NCBI GenBank assembly: GCA_023260975.1
Contig: JALQTK010000013.1
Location: forward strand, 1-37,146
Direction of reading: 5' to 3'
From: Pseudidiomarina sp.
Lineage (GTDB): Bacteria > Pseudomonadota > Gammaproteobacteria > Enterobacterales > Alteromonadaceae
DNA length: 37,146 bases
Below the pieces are notes generated by a model. The model did not search any database, was not told the origin of the DNA, and saw only the letters and a list, made by a program, of their open reading frames with translations. Shown here piece by piece: positions 29,644-37,146 of the stretch. Position 1 is the first letter of the stretch. Each line of letters begins with the position of its first letter. Both the position numbers and the translations under genes were made by a program.

Positions 29644-30465
29644 ATGCAAAAACTGTACACCACCCGCGATCACGCCAACATGGAAAAGCTGCACAGCTTC
29701 ATGCAACAACGCGGCATCCCGGTGACAGTCAGTGAACATGGCGAGCAGCTTGAGCTGTGGTTGATTCAAACCAGCTATACCGCGCTGGCGAAAGAATTAC
29801 TGGCGGAATTTAAAAGCAATCCCAAAGTTGCCGACCCTGTCGATACTTCGATGAGCGCTGATAGCGCTCCGAATGCCGCCACATCAAGCTTATTAGCCAA
29901 CCTATTAAGCCAAGCTGGGCGAGTCACCATAACCTTCGCGGTGCTGGTTATCGCGGTATTTTTAGGGCAATTAACCGCACTCCACGACGCTATCTTTGAA
30001 CTACTGCGTATCAGCGATAACTTTGACACCATTAGCTGGTGGCAGCCGTGGCGTGTGATTACTCCTGCGCTGCTGCATTTTAGTTTGCTGCATATTATTT
30101 TTAATTTGTTTTGGTGGTGGTACCTCGGTGGCCGCTTTGAAAAACTCTATGGCAGCGGCTGGCTCATTGTCGCGCTAGTGGTCTGCGCAAGTATCTCCAA
30201 TATCGCCCAATTTATTGTCAGCGGCCCCTACTTCGGTGGTCTCTCCGGGGTGGTTTATGGCTTATTTGGCATCGCTGTGGTGATGGCTTGGCAGCGCCCC
30301 AGCCACCCGCTCTATTTGCCCCCTGGGTTGATTGGCTTTTTACTGTTCTGGCTAGTGCTTGGTTATACCGATCTGCTCTGGGTAAATGTTGCTAATACCG
30401 CCCATACCGCCGGGCTCATCAGTGGCTTGTTAGTCGGTGGTGTAATGCGCGGGCTCAGCCGCTAA
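29644..30465 (+). CDS. glpG: Rhomboid protease GlpG
   Basis: A 273-residue intramembrane serine protease that cuts membrane proteins within or next to their helices. It has a soluble N-terminal domain (about 1-60), a linker, then six helices from about 93. The catalytic dyad is Ser201 (GGLSGVVYGLFG) and His254 (NTAHTAGLISG), identical in numbering to E. coli GlpG. The helix-2 HFSLLHIIFNLFWWWYLGG motif holds the oxyanion histidine and the asparagine. It starts immediately after glpE and its stop overlaps the ubiC start (TAATG). Confidence 0.94.
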   Translation: MQKLYTTRDHANMEKLHSFMQQRGIPVTVSEHGEQLELWLIQTSYTALAKELLAEFKSNPKVADPVDTSMSADSAPNAATSSLLANLLSQAGRVTITFAVLVIAVFLGQLTALHDAIFELLRISDNFDTISWWQPWRVITPALLHFSLLHIIFNLFWWWYLGGRFEKLYGSGWLIVALVVCASISNIAQFIVSGPYFGGLSGVVYGLFGIAVVMAWQRPSHPLYLPPGLIGFLLFWLVLGYTDLLWVNVANTAHTAGLISGLLVGGVMRGLSR

Positions 30466-31037
30466 TGCTGGCGTTTCCAATTATCAATCAAGGTGGCGAA
30501 GCGAGCTGGCAAGCTGCCGAGATGTGCAGCCAACAGCTCTCTGCGCAACAACAACAATGGTTATTCGATGATAGTTCGCTGACGGCCAAATTGAAAAGCC
30601 TAAGTAAACACTTCGCGGTTGAACTGCTCGGTCAGCGCCAAGCGGCCATAAGCGATGATGAAATCGCCTGGCTTAGCAATGCCGAAACAGTGTCGGTGCG
30701 CGAAGTGATTTTACGCTGTGATCACCAGCCGTGGGTGTTTGCCCGCAGCGTTTTTCCTCAGCAAGCATTGCAAGCAGCGCAACTTAAGTTAGCCGAGCTC
30801 GGCAATCGTCCGCTCGGCGAACATTTATTTAGTCAACCCGACTTGCAGCGCTCCAGCATTGAAGTTTCAGCGTTCTCAGCAAGCAGTCGGGTCGGCCAAC
30901 TGCACCAACAGCTTGGCTATCCAGCACAGACCTTGTGGGGGCGACGTAGCTGCTTTAGTGCAGCGGGGCAGCGCATTCTCGTTGCCGAAGTATTTATTGG
31001 CGCGGCACCACTCTACCAACTTAACCACGAGGGCTGA
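30465..31037 (+). CDS. ubiC: Chorismate pyruvate-lyase UbiC
   Basis: A 190-residue protein for the first committed step of ubiquinone synthesis, removal of pyruvate from chorismate to give 4-hydroxybenzoate. Family features: SLTAKLKSLSKHF near the N-terminus, VREVILRCDHQPWVFARSVFP in the middle, LAELGNRPLGEHLF, and LWGRRSCF before the C-terminal VAEVFI, which holds the usual catalytic glutamate. Sequence conservation in this family is low, so the following ubiA gene strengthens the call. The start overlaps the glpG stop, and ubiA begins 4 bases after its own stop. Confidence 0.9.
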   Translation: MLAFPIINQGGEASWQAAEMCSQQLSAQQQQWLFDDSSLTAKLKSLSKHFAVELLGQRQAAISDDEIAWLSNAETVSVREVILRCDHQPWVFARSVFPQQALQAAQLKLAELGNRPLGEHLFSQPDLQRSSIEVSAFSASSRVGQLHQQLGYPAQTLWGRRSCFSAAGQRILVAEVFIGAAPLYQLNHEG

Positions 31038-31040
31038 CAG

Positions 31041-31916
31041 ATGCTGATGCCAGCAATCAAAGCGCGCGCTTCGGCCTATTGGCGGTTGATGCGTGCTGAC
31101 CGCCCAATTGGCACCTTACTGCTGTTGTGGCCCACCTTAAGCGCCTTGCTGATTGCCGGTAACGGTGAGCCACCAGTAAAAATTTTGGTGATATTTATGC
31201 TCGGTGTTTGGCTGATGCGCTCAGCCGGTTGCGTCATAAATGATTACGCCGACCGCCATATTGATGGCCATGTGAGCCGCACTAAGATGCGTCCATTAGC
31301 GCGTGGTGAGCTGCATAGCTGGGAAGCGCTGGTGTTGTTTGTGGGGCTGCTGGCAGTGGCTTTGCTACTGGTCTTGCAACTCAACAAAAATACCATTTAT
31401 TTAAGCTTTGCTGCAGCGGCAGTAGCCACCTTGTATCCGTTTTCGAAACGCGTTACGCAACTACCGCAGGTAGTCCTTGGCATTGCCTTTAGTAGTGGTA
31501 TTTTGATGGCGTTTACGGCACTCGATCAGGGGCTGCCGTTGGCGGCCTGGTTACTGTTTTTGGCTAATTTAAGCTGGACCGTCGCTTATGATACCGAATA
31601 TGCCATGGCTGATCGCGATGACGATCGCCAGATTGGGGTAAAATCGACCGCTATTTTGTTCGGTCGTTATGACCGTTTCGCTATTGCTCTGTTGCAACTA
31701 CTCACACTGCTTTTACTGCTTGGTTTAGGCTGGCTAATCAGCGCCAGCTGGCTCTACTACCTGAGCCTTGTTATCACGAGTGGCTTATTTGTGTGGCAAC
31801 ATCGGTTGCTGTGGCAACGCCAGCCACAGCACTGCTTTGCCGCGTTTTTGCACAACAATCACGTTGGCTGGGTGATTACCCTGGCCATCGCGATTGAGTT
31901 CTGGTTTATGCGCTAA
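31041..31916 (+). CDS. ubiA: 4-hydroxybenzoate octaprenyltransferase UbiA
   Basis: A 291-residue membrane prenyltransferase that attaches the polyprenyl tail to 4-hydroxybenzoate. The two aspartate motifs that hold magnesium-pyrophosphate are NDYADRHID at 67-75 and DTEYAMADRDDD near 190, separated by several of the eight to nine helices. RADRPIGTLLLLWPT at 19-33 is the family N-terminal signature. It is the last gene of the kbl-tdh-glpE-glpG-ubiC-ubiA run and ends 9 bases from the convergent plsB stop, with no clear terminator between them. Confidence 0.95.
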   Translation: MLMPAIKARASAYWRLMRADRPIGTLLLLWPTLSALLIAGNGEPPVKILVIFMLGVWLMRSAGCVINDYADRHIDGHVSRTKMRPLARGELHSWEALVLFVGLLAVALLLVLQLNKNTIYLSFAAAAVATLYPFSKRVTQLPQVVLGIAFSSGILMAFTALDQGLPLAAWLLFLANLSWTVAYDTEYAMADRDDDRQIGVKSTAILFGRYDRFAIALLQLLTLLLLLGLGWLISASWLYYLSLVITSGLFVWQHRLLWQRQPQHCFAAFLHNNHVGWVITLAIAIEFWFMR

Positions 31917-31925
31917 AATCGCTGT

Positions 31926-34379
31926 CTAACTGATTTTCCTGCTTGCTAGCCAGTGCTGCACCGACTGCCGAATAGTCTGTAATACCGTCGGTTCAATTAA
32001 GCTATCAATACGATCACTAAACTCACCCACACGCTGGTCAGCGATTAATTGGCCCTGCTGATCAACGTCAATATAAGCCTGCGACTTTAACGTCGCAATT
32101 AAACCGGTTAATACTTTTTTATCGAAAAATTCAGGCGCCTTGATACCATGCAGCGCACTCAGACGTTCTGCTAAGGCCACGGCTTGTTGCTCTAAATCAG
32201 CTCGACCTATCGGTTGCGCCTGCTGTAACAGCTCCAAGACAATTGAATAGCGCTGCAACGTCTCACTGGCACCGCGCGCCAATAACTGCAACTGAAAGAA
32301 TTGTCGAGAGTCACGCGCTGGCGCACCATAACTGCCATCCGCTTGATGGTGTAACAACTGCATCTCAGTATATTGCTGCAGTAAAGCAACAACCCAAATC
32401 GCCATGCTGTCGCGATCATGACTGATAAACAGTTCATCTTGCAGTAACGGGTGCAGCTGCTGCACTAAGCCCACTGCATCCGCTTCAGTAAAGTTCCCGC
32501 GGGCAACCGCGATAGCCGCTACAATCGCCGGCACAATCACCATATGCATAATATTATTGCGGTAATAGGTCATGGCAATGGCCTTATTGCCTTCAAGCCG
32601 AATCAACTCGCCCATGCTGTCATTGATGATAGTGAACTTATCTTGTTTACTGGCAAGCTGCCATAACTCAGCGCCACTGGCACTTGGCACATAGCTATCG
32701 AGACTGTAGGGCACCTCACGCAACACCGTGGTGTACAGATCGAGTTGGCTGATCAATTCTTCGCGGGTCAAACTATGCTGTTCGGCACTAAGCAATGCTA
32801 ACGCCGATAAATTGATACTATTGAGGGCGGCAGCGTTATTAATGCGCTGCATAATTTGCTCCGCCAACAAATTGACAGTGGGGGTCAACCATTTTGGTCG
32901 TGCCGGCTCTTCAGCGCCAACGGTAATCGATTCACGCCAATTCGGTTGTAAATTATCGAGTGCCTCGCCAACATTAATCGGTTCACCAAAGGTAACATAA
33001 CCGTCACCGAAGTTTTTCAAGTGGCGCAGGCTAGCAAGAACCTGAAAAATCGATTCTTTTTTCTTACTTGAACCCTGCAACTCTTGCAAATAGGTGGCTA
33101 CTTCCATGACATGTTCGTAGCCCAAGTACACCGGCACTATCGACATTGGCCGCGTTTGTCCGCGCAACATGCCTTGAATGGTCATCGCCAGCATACCGGT
33201 TTTTGGCGGTAACAAACGCCCGGTGCGGCTGCGTCCGCCCTCGGTAAAGTATTCGACCGGATAGCCTTTTTGGAAAAGCCGATTGAGGTATTCGCGAAAT
33301 ACTTCGGAATAGAGCTTATTGCCCTTGAAACTGCGGCGCAAGAAAAACGCTCCACCGCGCCGAAATAATGGCCCCGCTGGAAAAAAGTCCAAGTTCACCC
33401 CAGCGGCGATATGAGGAGGCACCAGGCCTTCTTTATAAATGGTATAACTGAGTAATAAATAGTCCATGTGGCTGCGGTGACAAGGCACATAAATAATCTC
33501 ATGGCCAGCCTGCGCTAAGGCGCGAATGCGGTACCCGCCCTCAACGTGCACGCCATGATAAATTTTGCTCCACATCCAGCCCATAAAACGGTCTAGCACG
33601 CGCACCAAGGTATCGCTGTAATTGGCGGCGATTTCGTCAAGGTACTTGGCTGCCGTGCGGGTGGCTTCGGCATGACTAGTGCGTTTGCTTTTGGCCTCAT
33701 CAGCAATTGCCTGCTGCAGTGCTGGGGTCGCTAATAAACTGCGAATGACCTCGCCACGCTCGGTGATTTTAGGCCCCGCCACAGCATGCCGAAGGCGAAC
33801 AAAATGAACCCGTGCAACCCGCGCTAATTTATGCGCTATACGCCTATCAACACCATTGTCATCGGTCATTTGGCGCAATTGCACTGGGGCACTGCCGCGC
33901 ACTAAGATATGTCGACCGGAAAATAACACCAGCCAAAACTTTCGCCACTTGCCTGGGTTATCCAAATCAGCCACCATGGCTTTGCCTTCGCGCCGCTCTT
34001 GACCCGGCTTACGCCCCCAAAACAAGCCTAACGGTAACACTTGCACGTTAATAGCCCGATCATGCTGATGCGCTTCTAGCAGCGCTAACAACTCATCAAT
34101 AGCAGCGGCAGCGCTATCATCTTTACCTTTGGCAAGATACATCACCCGCGGAAATTCTCTGCCATTCACCAACAATGGCTGCTGAGCCGTCGGCAGGCCG
34201 AGCTGCTGCAACGCCCGTTCGGCAACAAGCAAATCAGTCAACGAGGTGGAGCGCATAACATACACCACCTGATCGCTGCCAATGCACGACTGTGCCGCTT
34301 GATCGAGAATAACTTCAAAGCGCGTTAACCAACGCACCGGCCAATACAATAATGAGCGCCCTAAGCCGCGTAGACTCAT
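31926..34379 (-). CDS. plsB: Glycerol-3-phosphate 1-O-acyltransferase PlsB
   Basis: An 817-residue inner-membrane acyltransferase (E. coli 807) that acylates sn-1 of glycerol 3-phosphate from acyl-CoA or acyl-ACP, starting phospholipid synthesis. The catalytic motif HRSHMD is at 301-306. Substrate-site motifs follow: GAFFLRRSFKGNKLY, FTEGGRSRTGRLLPPKTG and IVPVYLGYEHV. AGAGGA lies 6 bases before the ATG. It diverges from lexA across 146 bases, the plsB-lexA neighbourhood also known from E. coli. Confidence 0.95.
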   Translation of the reverse strand: MSLRGLGRSLLYWPVRWLTRFEVILDQAAQSCIGSDQVVYVMRSTSLTDLLVAERALQQLGLPTAQQPLLVNGREFPRVMYLAKGKDDSAAAAIDELLALLEAHQHDRAINVQVLPLGLFWGRKPGQERREGKAMVADLDNPGKWRKFWLVLFSGRHILVRGSAPVQLRQMTDDNGVDRRIAHKLARVARVHFVRLRHAVAGPKITERGEVIRSLLATPALQQAIADEAKSKRTSHAEATRTAAKYLDEIAANYSDTLVRVLDRFMGWMWSKIYHGVHVEGGYRIRALAQAGHEIIYVPCHRSHMDYLLLSYTIYKEGLVPPHIAAGVNLDFFPAGPLFRRGGAFFLRRSFKGNKLYSEVFREYLNRLFQKGYPVEYFTEGGRSRTGRLLPPKTGMLAMTIQGMLRGQTRPMSIVPVYLGYEHVMEVATYLQELQGSSKKKESIFQVLASLRHLKNFGDGYVTFGEPINVGEALDNLQPNWRESITVGAEEPARPKWLTPTVNLLAEQIMQRINNAAALNSINLSALALLSAEQHSLTREELISQLDLYTTVLREVPYSLDSYVPSASGAELWQLASKQDKFTIINDSMGELIRLEGNKAIAMTYYRNNIMHMVIVPAIVAAIAVARGNFTEADAVGLVQQLHPLLQDELFISHDRDSMAIWVVALLQQYTEMQLLHHQADGSYGAPARDSRQFFQLQLLARGASETLQRYSIVLELLQQAQPIGRADLEQQAVALAERLSALHGIKAPEFFDKKVLTGLIATLKSQAYIDVDQQGQLIADQRVGEFSDRIDSLIEPTVLQTIRQSVQHWLASRKIS

Positions 34380-34463
34380 GTAAAGTCCTCTTAATGATGC
34401 AATGCCGCAAGCATACCATTGTCATAGCGGTAATGCCGCTTGAAAAAAAATTCACAAAAAAAG

Positions 34464-34491
34464 TTGCCAAACTAAAACACCTGTATATACT
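34464..34491 (+). promoter_or_regulatory. Predicted lexA promoter
   Basis: TTGCCA (34464-34469), 16 bases, TATACT (34486-34491). The -10 hexamer lies inside the first LexA box, which explains autorepression. Confidence 0.65.
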
Positions 34492-34496
34492 CACAG
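34481..34496. promoter_or_regulatory. LexA (SOS) box 1
   Basis: CTG-TATATACTCA-CAG matches the CTG-N10-CAG core of the gammaproteobacterial SOS box and covers the predicted lexA -10 element. Confidence 0.85.
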
Positions 34497-34501
34497 TATC
34501 A

Positions 34502-34517
34502 CTGTATAGATAAACAG
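34502..34517. promoter_or_regulatory. LexA (SOS) box 2
   Basis: CTG-TATAGATAAA-CAG is a second SOS core, 21 bases after the first (two helical turns), ending 8 bases before the lexA ATG. Paired boxes before lexA are also found in E. coli. Confidence 0.85.
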
Positions 34518-34525
34518 GTATTCAC

Positions 34526-35146
34526 ATGCGACCATTAACGCCTCGTCAGCAAGAAATTTTGACCCTCATCAAAGATGCTATTGACGCTACCGGTATGCCA
34601 CCAACACGCGCCGAAATAGCATTGCAACTGGGCTTTCGTTCTGCTAATGCCGCTGAAGAGCATCTCAAAGCACTGGCAAAAAAAGGCGTTATTGAATTAT
34701 TACCAGGCATGTCCCGTGGTCTGCGTTTAGTCGCCGGCATGGAAGACGATATTGCCGATGGCTTGCCGTTGATTGGTCAAGTAGCAGCAGGTGAACCTAT
34801 TTTAGCGCAGCAACACATCGAGAGTCATTACCGTGTTGATGAAAACCTATTTCGCCCTCACGCTGACTTTTTACTGCGCGTGAATGGTATGAGTATGAGA
34901 AATATTGGCATTTTAGACGGTGACTTACTCGCCGTTCACAAAACCCAAGAAGCCCGTAACGGCCAAATCATTGTTGCCCGCGTTGATGAAGATGTCACGG
35001 TTAAGCGTTTTGAGCGCAAGGGCAGCACGGTGCTGTTACACCCCGAAAATGAAGAGTTTTCGACCATTAAGGTCGACTTGGCACAGCAATACTTCACTAT
35101 TGAAGGGCTGGCCGTTGGTGTTATTCGAAATGGAGCATGGTTATGA
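34526..35146 (+). CDS. lexA: SOS repressor LexA
   Basis: A 206-residue repressor. The winged-helix domain covers about 1-70 ([20 protein letters not shown]). The self-cleavage site is Ala88-Gly89 ([11 protein letters not shown]), and the serine-lysine dyad is Ser123 (NGMSMRNIG) and Lys160 (VTVKRFE), all displaced by 4 from E. coli numbering. RecA filaments trigger cleavage and lift repression. Two LexA boxes and a promoter precede the gene, so it represses itself. Its stop overlaps the sulA start (ATGA), so both respond together to DNA damage. Confidence 0.97.
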   Translation: MRPLTPRQQEILTLIKDAIDATGMPPTRAEIALQLGFRSANAAEEHLKALAKKGVIELLPGMSRGLRLVAGMEDDIADGLPLIGQVAAGEPILAQQHIESHYRVDENLFRPHADFLLRVNGMSMRNIGILDGDLLAVHKTQEARNGQIIVARVDEDVTVKRFERKGSTVLLHPENEEFSTIKVDLAQQYFTIEGLAVGVIRNGAWL

Positions 35147-35547
35147 GATACGATTATCAATCCGCCAGCAACAGCGGCCAGATGGCCGACTATGCTGAAA
35201 CGAGTTTAGGTGATGCACGTTTTGATGATGTGCTAAATCGAGTGCAATCATTAGCATTGCGCACATCGCAATGGGTAACCGTGATTGGCGGTTGTCGCGA
35301 GGCCATTGCACAATTGGTAGCTGCTGGCATCAGCCGCAATCGTATTCGCTGGATTGGTGGTCGTGACCATGATCATCGTGAATGGGCCACCGAACAGGCT
35401 TTATTGGCCGGCACCAGCAGTCTGGTGGTGAGTTTCCTCGAGCAAATTTCACCCCGTATGCAGCAGCGTATCAAGATGGCGAGCAAGGTCAGTCAAACCC
35501 ACAGCTTCGTATTTAACGAAAAGCCGTCACGTACCCCACTGCACTAA
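35143..35547 (+). CDS. sulA: SulA-type cell division inhibitor
   Basis: A 134-residue protein resembling SulA, which binds FtsZ and halts septation during the SOS response. The segment [20 protein letters not shown], then [11 protein letters not shown], fits the RecA-like core of the family; E. coli SulA is longer (169). The start at 35143 overlaps the lexA stop and has GGAG 7 bases upstream, while the ATG at 35137 is too close to that site. It has no promoter of its own and depends on the lexA promoter, unlike the separate sulA gene of enterobacteria. The C-terminus is basic and could hold a Lon degradation signal, as in E. coli SulA. A strong terminator follows. Confidence 0.83.
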   Translation: MRYDYQSASNSGQMADYAETSLGDARFDDVLNRVQSLALRTSQWVTVIGGCREAIAQLVAAGISRNRIRWIGGRDHDHREWATEQALLAGTSSLVVSFLEQISPRMQQRIKMASKVSQTHSFVFNEKPSRTPLH

Positions 35548-35570
35548 TTAGTACTGTCATCGAGTTTAAC

Positions 35571-35599
35571 AAAGGGCTGCATCTGCAGCCCTTTTTTTT
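35571..35599 (+). terminator. Rho-independent terminator of lexA-sulA
   Basis: AAAGGGCTGC-ATCT-GCAGCCCTTT forms a 10-pair stem with a 4-base loop, followed by a run of 8 T (35592-35599). It lies 23 bases after the sulA stop and separates the SOS operon from the cox operon. Confidence 0.93.
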
Positions 35600-35834
35600 A
35601 AAAATCTTAACTTGGGCGGTGGTAATTTAATCGTTACATGGTATTTTGTAGCAGCAATTAATACTGCTAACACAACTAACAATAATAATTATTGATAAAA
35701 AACAACAAAGAGTTAGTAGGGAAAGCGATTTTTTCGATTCTGGGAATGCTGTTCCTTTTTCTGCTTACCTCTTTGTTCTTCAGGCTCGCACTTCGGTGTA
35801 TTCGCGTTAAACCGCGTCGGAAGAATGAGAGGAG
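35600..35834 (+). promoter_or_regulatory. Leader region of the cox operon
   Basis: About 240 bases with no assured gene. It is AT-rich to about 35710 (AACAATAATAATTATTG) and must hold the cox promoter, but no hexamer pair stands out. A short frame, TTG 35692 or ATG 35746 to TGA 35844, would encode a hydrophobic stretch followed by a basic tail. Its stop overlaps the GTG start candidate of coxB, but no good ribosome site precedes it. GAGAGGAG at 35827-35834 is the coxB ribosome site. Confidence 0.45.
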
Positions 35835-35840
35835 ATGTCC

Positions 35841-36962
35841 GTGAGAACGAGACTTATCGCAGCACTATCAGCGGCACTGCCGTTCACAGCTAGTGCACAA
35901 TCGCAGTTGAATCTGACTCAAGGTGTTACTGAGATCAGCAACCGCGTTTATGACCTTCACATGACCATACTCTATATATGTATTGTGATTGGCATTGTGG
36001 TTTTTGGCGCCATGTTTTGGTCCATGATCGCACACCGTAAATCACGCGGTCACAAGCCCGCGACTTTCCACGAGAATATTAAGGTAGAAATTCTGTGGAC
36101 GGTGATCCCGTTTGTGATCTTAATTGGTATGGCAATTCCCGCCACATCAACCCTTATTGCTATGGAAGACACCAGCGAATCTGATGTTACGGTATTGGTC
36201 ACCGGGTCGCAGTGGAAATGGCATTACCGCTACTTTGAGCATGATGTCGAGTATTTCTCGCTGCTTGCTACGCGCCCAGACCAAATCAAGAATAAGTTAC
36301 CCAAAGGCGATAATTACCTACTTGAAGTTGACCGCCCATTAGTCATTCCAACGGGTAAAAAAGTGCGTTTCTTGATCACCTCAGATGATGTAATTCACTC
36401 GTGGTGGGTACCGGCTTTTGCGGTCAAGAAAGATGCCAACCCTGGTTTTATTAATGAAGCCTGGACCAAGGTCGATGAGCCTGGTATCTATCGCGGCCAA
36501 TGTGCTGAGCTCTGTGGTAAAGACCATGGCTACATGCCCATTGTAGTCATTGCCAAAGAACCGGCTGAGTATGAAGCATGGATTACTGCGCAAGAAACCA
36601 CTCAGCGTGAAGCTAAAGAAGAAGAGCAACGGTTATTGGCACTGTCGATGACTGAAGCAGAGCTTATGCAGCTCGGCGAGCGCGTGTACCTAGGTAACTG
36701 CGCTGCCTGCCATCAACCTAATGGACAAGGTATTCCCGGCGTATTCCCAAGTTTAGTCGGCACCGAAATGGTGACTAACGATATCAATGGTCACATCGAT
36801 ATTGTTCTTTACGGAAAACAAGGCACCTCAATGCAGGCCTTTGGTAATATGCTCACCCTGCGCGAAATTGCAGCGGTGGTGACCTATGAACGTAATGCGT
36901 GGGGCAATAACACCGGCGAGCTGATTCAAGCCGCTGATGTCAATGCTCGGATGAAGAATTAA
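35841..36962 (+). CDS. coxB: Cytochrome c oxidase subunit II with fused cytochrome c domain
   Basis: About 373 residues. Subunit II takes electrons from cytochrome c into the CuA centre of the aa3/caa3-type terminal oxidase. Order of parts: signal peptide (RLIAALSAALPFTASAQ), two helices near 38-60 and 83-105, the CuA cupredoxin domain with an early histidine (VIHSWWVP) and Cys221-x3-Cys225-x3-His229-x2-Met232 (CAELCGKDHGYM), then a C-terminal c-type haem domain with Cys287-Ala-Ala-Cys290-His291. The fusion marks the caa3-like form. GTG 35841 is preferred because GGAG sits 6 bases before it; ATG 35835 touches that site directly, but it is the alternative start and would add two residues. Confidence 0.93.
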   Translation: MRTRLIAALSAALPFTASAQSQLNLTQGVTEISNRVYDLHMTILYICIVIGIVVFGAMFWSMIAHRKSRGHKPATFHENIKVEILWTVIPFVILIGMAIPATSTLIAMEDTSESDVTVLVTGSQWKWHYRYFEHDVEYFSLLATRPDQIKNKLPKGDNYLLEVDRPLVIPTGKKVRFLITSDDVIHSWWVPAFAVKKDANPGFINEAWTKVDEPGIYRGQCAELCGKDHGYMPIVVIAKEPAEYEAWITAQETTQREAKEEEQRLLALSMTEAELMQLGERVYLGNCAACHQPNGQGIPGVFPSLVGTEMVTNDINGHIDIVLYGKQGTSMQAFGNMLTLREIAAVVTYERNAWGNNTGELIQAADVNARMKN

Positions 36963-36976
36963 GGGGAGTACCGACT

Positions 36977-37146
36977 ATGAGCACAGCTGCTGGAACGATT
37001 GATCATCACGATCACGATCATCACCATCATGCGCCGTCGGGTATTTCCCGGTGGCTATTTACTACCAACCACAAAGACATTGGTTCAATGTATCTGTGGT
37101 TTTCGTTCATTATGTTTTTGTTGGGCGGCTCTATGGCTTTGGTTAT
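36977..37146 (+). CDS. coxA: Cytochrome c oxidase subunit I, N-terminal fragment (cut by window end)
   Basis: The first 56 codons plus two bases of subunit I, the haem-copper catalytic subunit. After a leader with a histidine- and aspartate-rich stretch (DHHDHDHHHH at 9-18), the sequence SRWLFTTNHKDIGSMYLWFS is the conserved start of CoxA, followed by the first helix. GGGGAG lies 8 bases before the ATG, and the start is 14 bases after the coxB stop, so the two form an operon. The His-rich leader is an unusual addition. The rest of the gene is outside the window. Confidence 0.92.
   Translation, partial: MSTAAGTIDHHDHDHHHHAPSGISRWLFTTNHKDIGSMYLWFSFIMFLLGGSMALV

Overview
The window is ordinary chromosomal backbone of a gammaproteobacterium. 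Gene content and order (yheS-yheU-cysQ-nudE, ompR-envZ, greB-tex, kbl-tdh, glpEG, ubiCA, plsB, lexA-sulA, coxBA) and protein similarity point to a marine member of the Alteromonadales, most likely near Idiomarina/Pseudidiomarina. That placement is inference from protein resemblance, not from a search. There are no rRNA or tRNA genes, insertion sequences, phage genes or CRISPR arrays. Coding density is very high: many neighbours overlap by 1 to 38 bases, and four convergent pairs overlap at their 3' ends.

Layout. 1-4.7 kb: 3' half of yheS, then yheU; convergent to them cysQ and nudE; then ompR-envZ on the minus strand behind a recognisable promoter. 4.87-7.4 kb: a 48-residue DUF2256 protein, convergent with and overlapping a secreted S9D glutamyl-endopeptidase-like enzyme. 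7.5-14.6 kb: a flavin-reductase-like protein, then an envelope-modification cluster made of a PAP2 phosphatase, an EptA phosphoethanolamine transferase, a PmrA/QseB-type regulator, a PmrB/QseC-type kinase and an LTA-synthase-type membrane sulfatase-fold enzyme. 14.7-17.6 kb: greB and tex. 17.5-21.2 kb: an acyl-CoA desaturase divergent from fabR with a FabR-type palindrome between them, then an SLC13-type permease. 21.3-26.5 kb: a secreted S9 dipeptidyl-peptidase-like enzyme, pckA and an NSS sodium symporter. 26.4-31.9 kb: coaD, then a collinear kbl-tdh-glpE-glpG-ubiC-ubiA run. 31.9-35.6 kb: plsB divergent from the SOS operon lexA-sulA, which has two LexA boxes and a strong terminator. 35.8 kb to the end: start of the cytochrome c oxidase operon (coxB with a fused cytochrome c domain, then the first 56 codons of coxA).

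The most interesting part is the 8.2-14.6 kb cluster. Two near-consensus PmrA-type boxes, each followed by 10 bases and then a -10-like hexamer, sit before the PAP2-eptA-regulator-kinase operon and before the LTA-synthase-like gene. This predicts one regulon that removes or adds phosphate-linked groups on the cell surface, with the regulator controlling itself. The second clear regulatory unit is the FabR palindrome just downstream of the desaturase -10 element, which suggests that FabR controls aerobic unsaturated fatty acid synthesis here through a desaturase. I found no strong candidate for a wholly new system such as defence, mobile or RNA-guided machinery.
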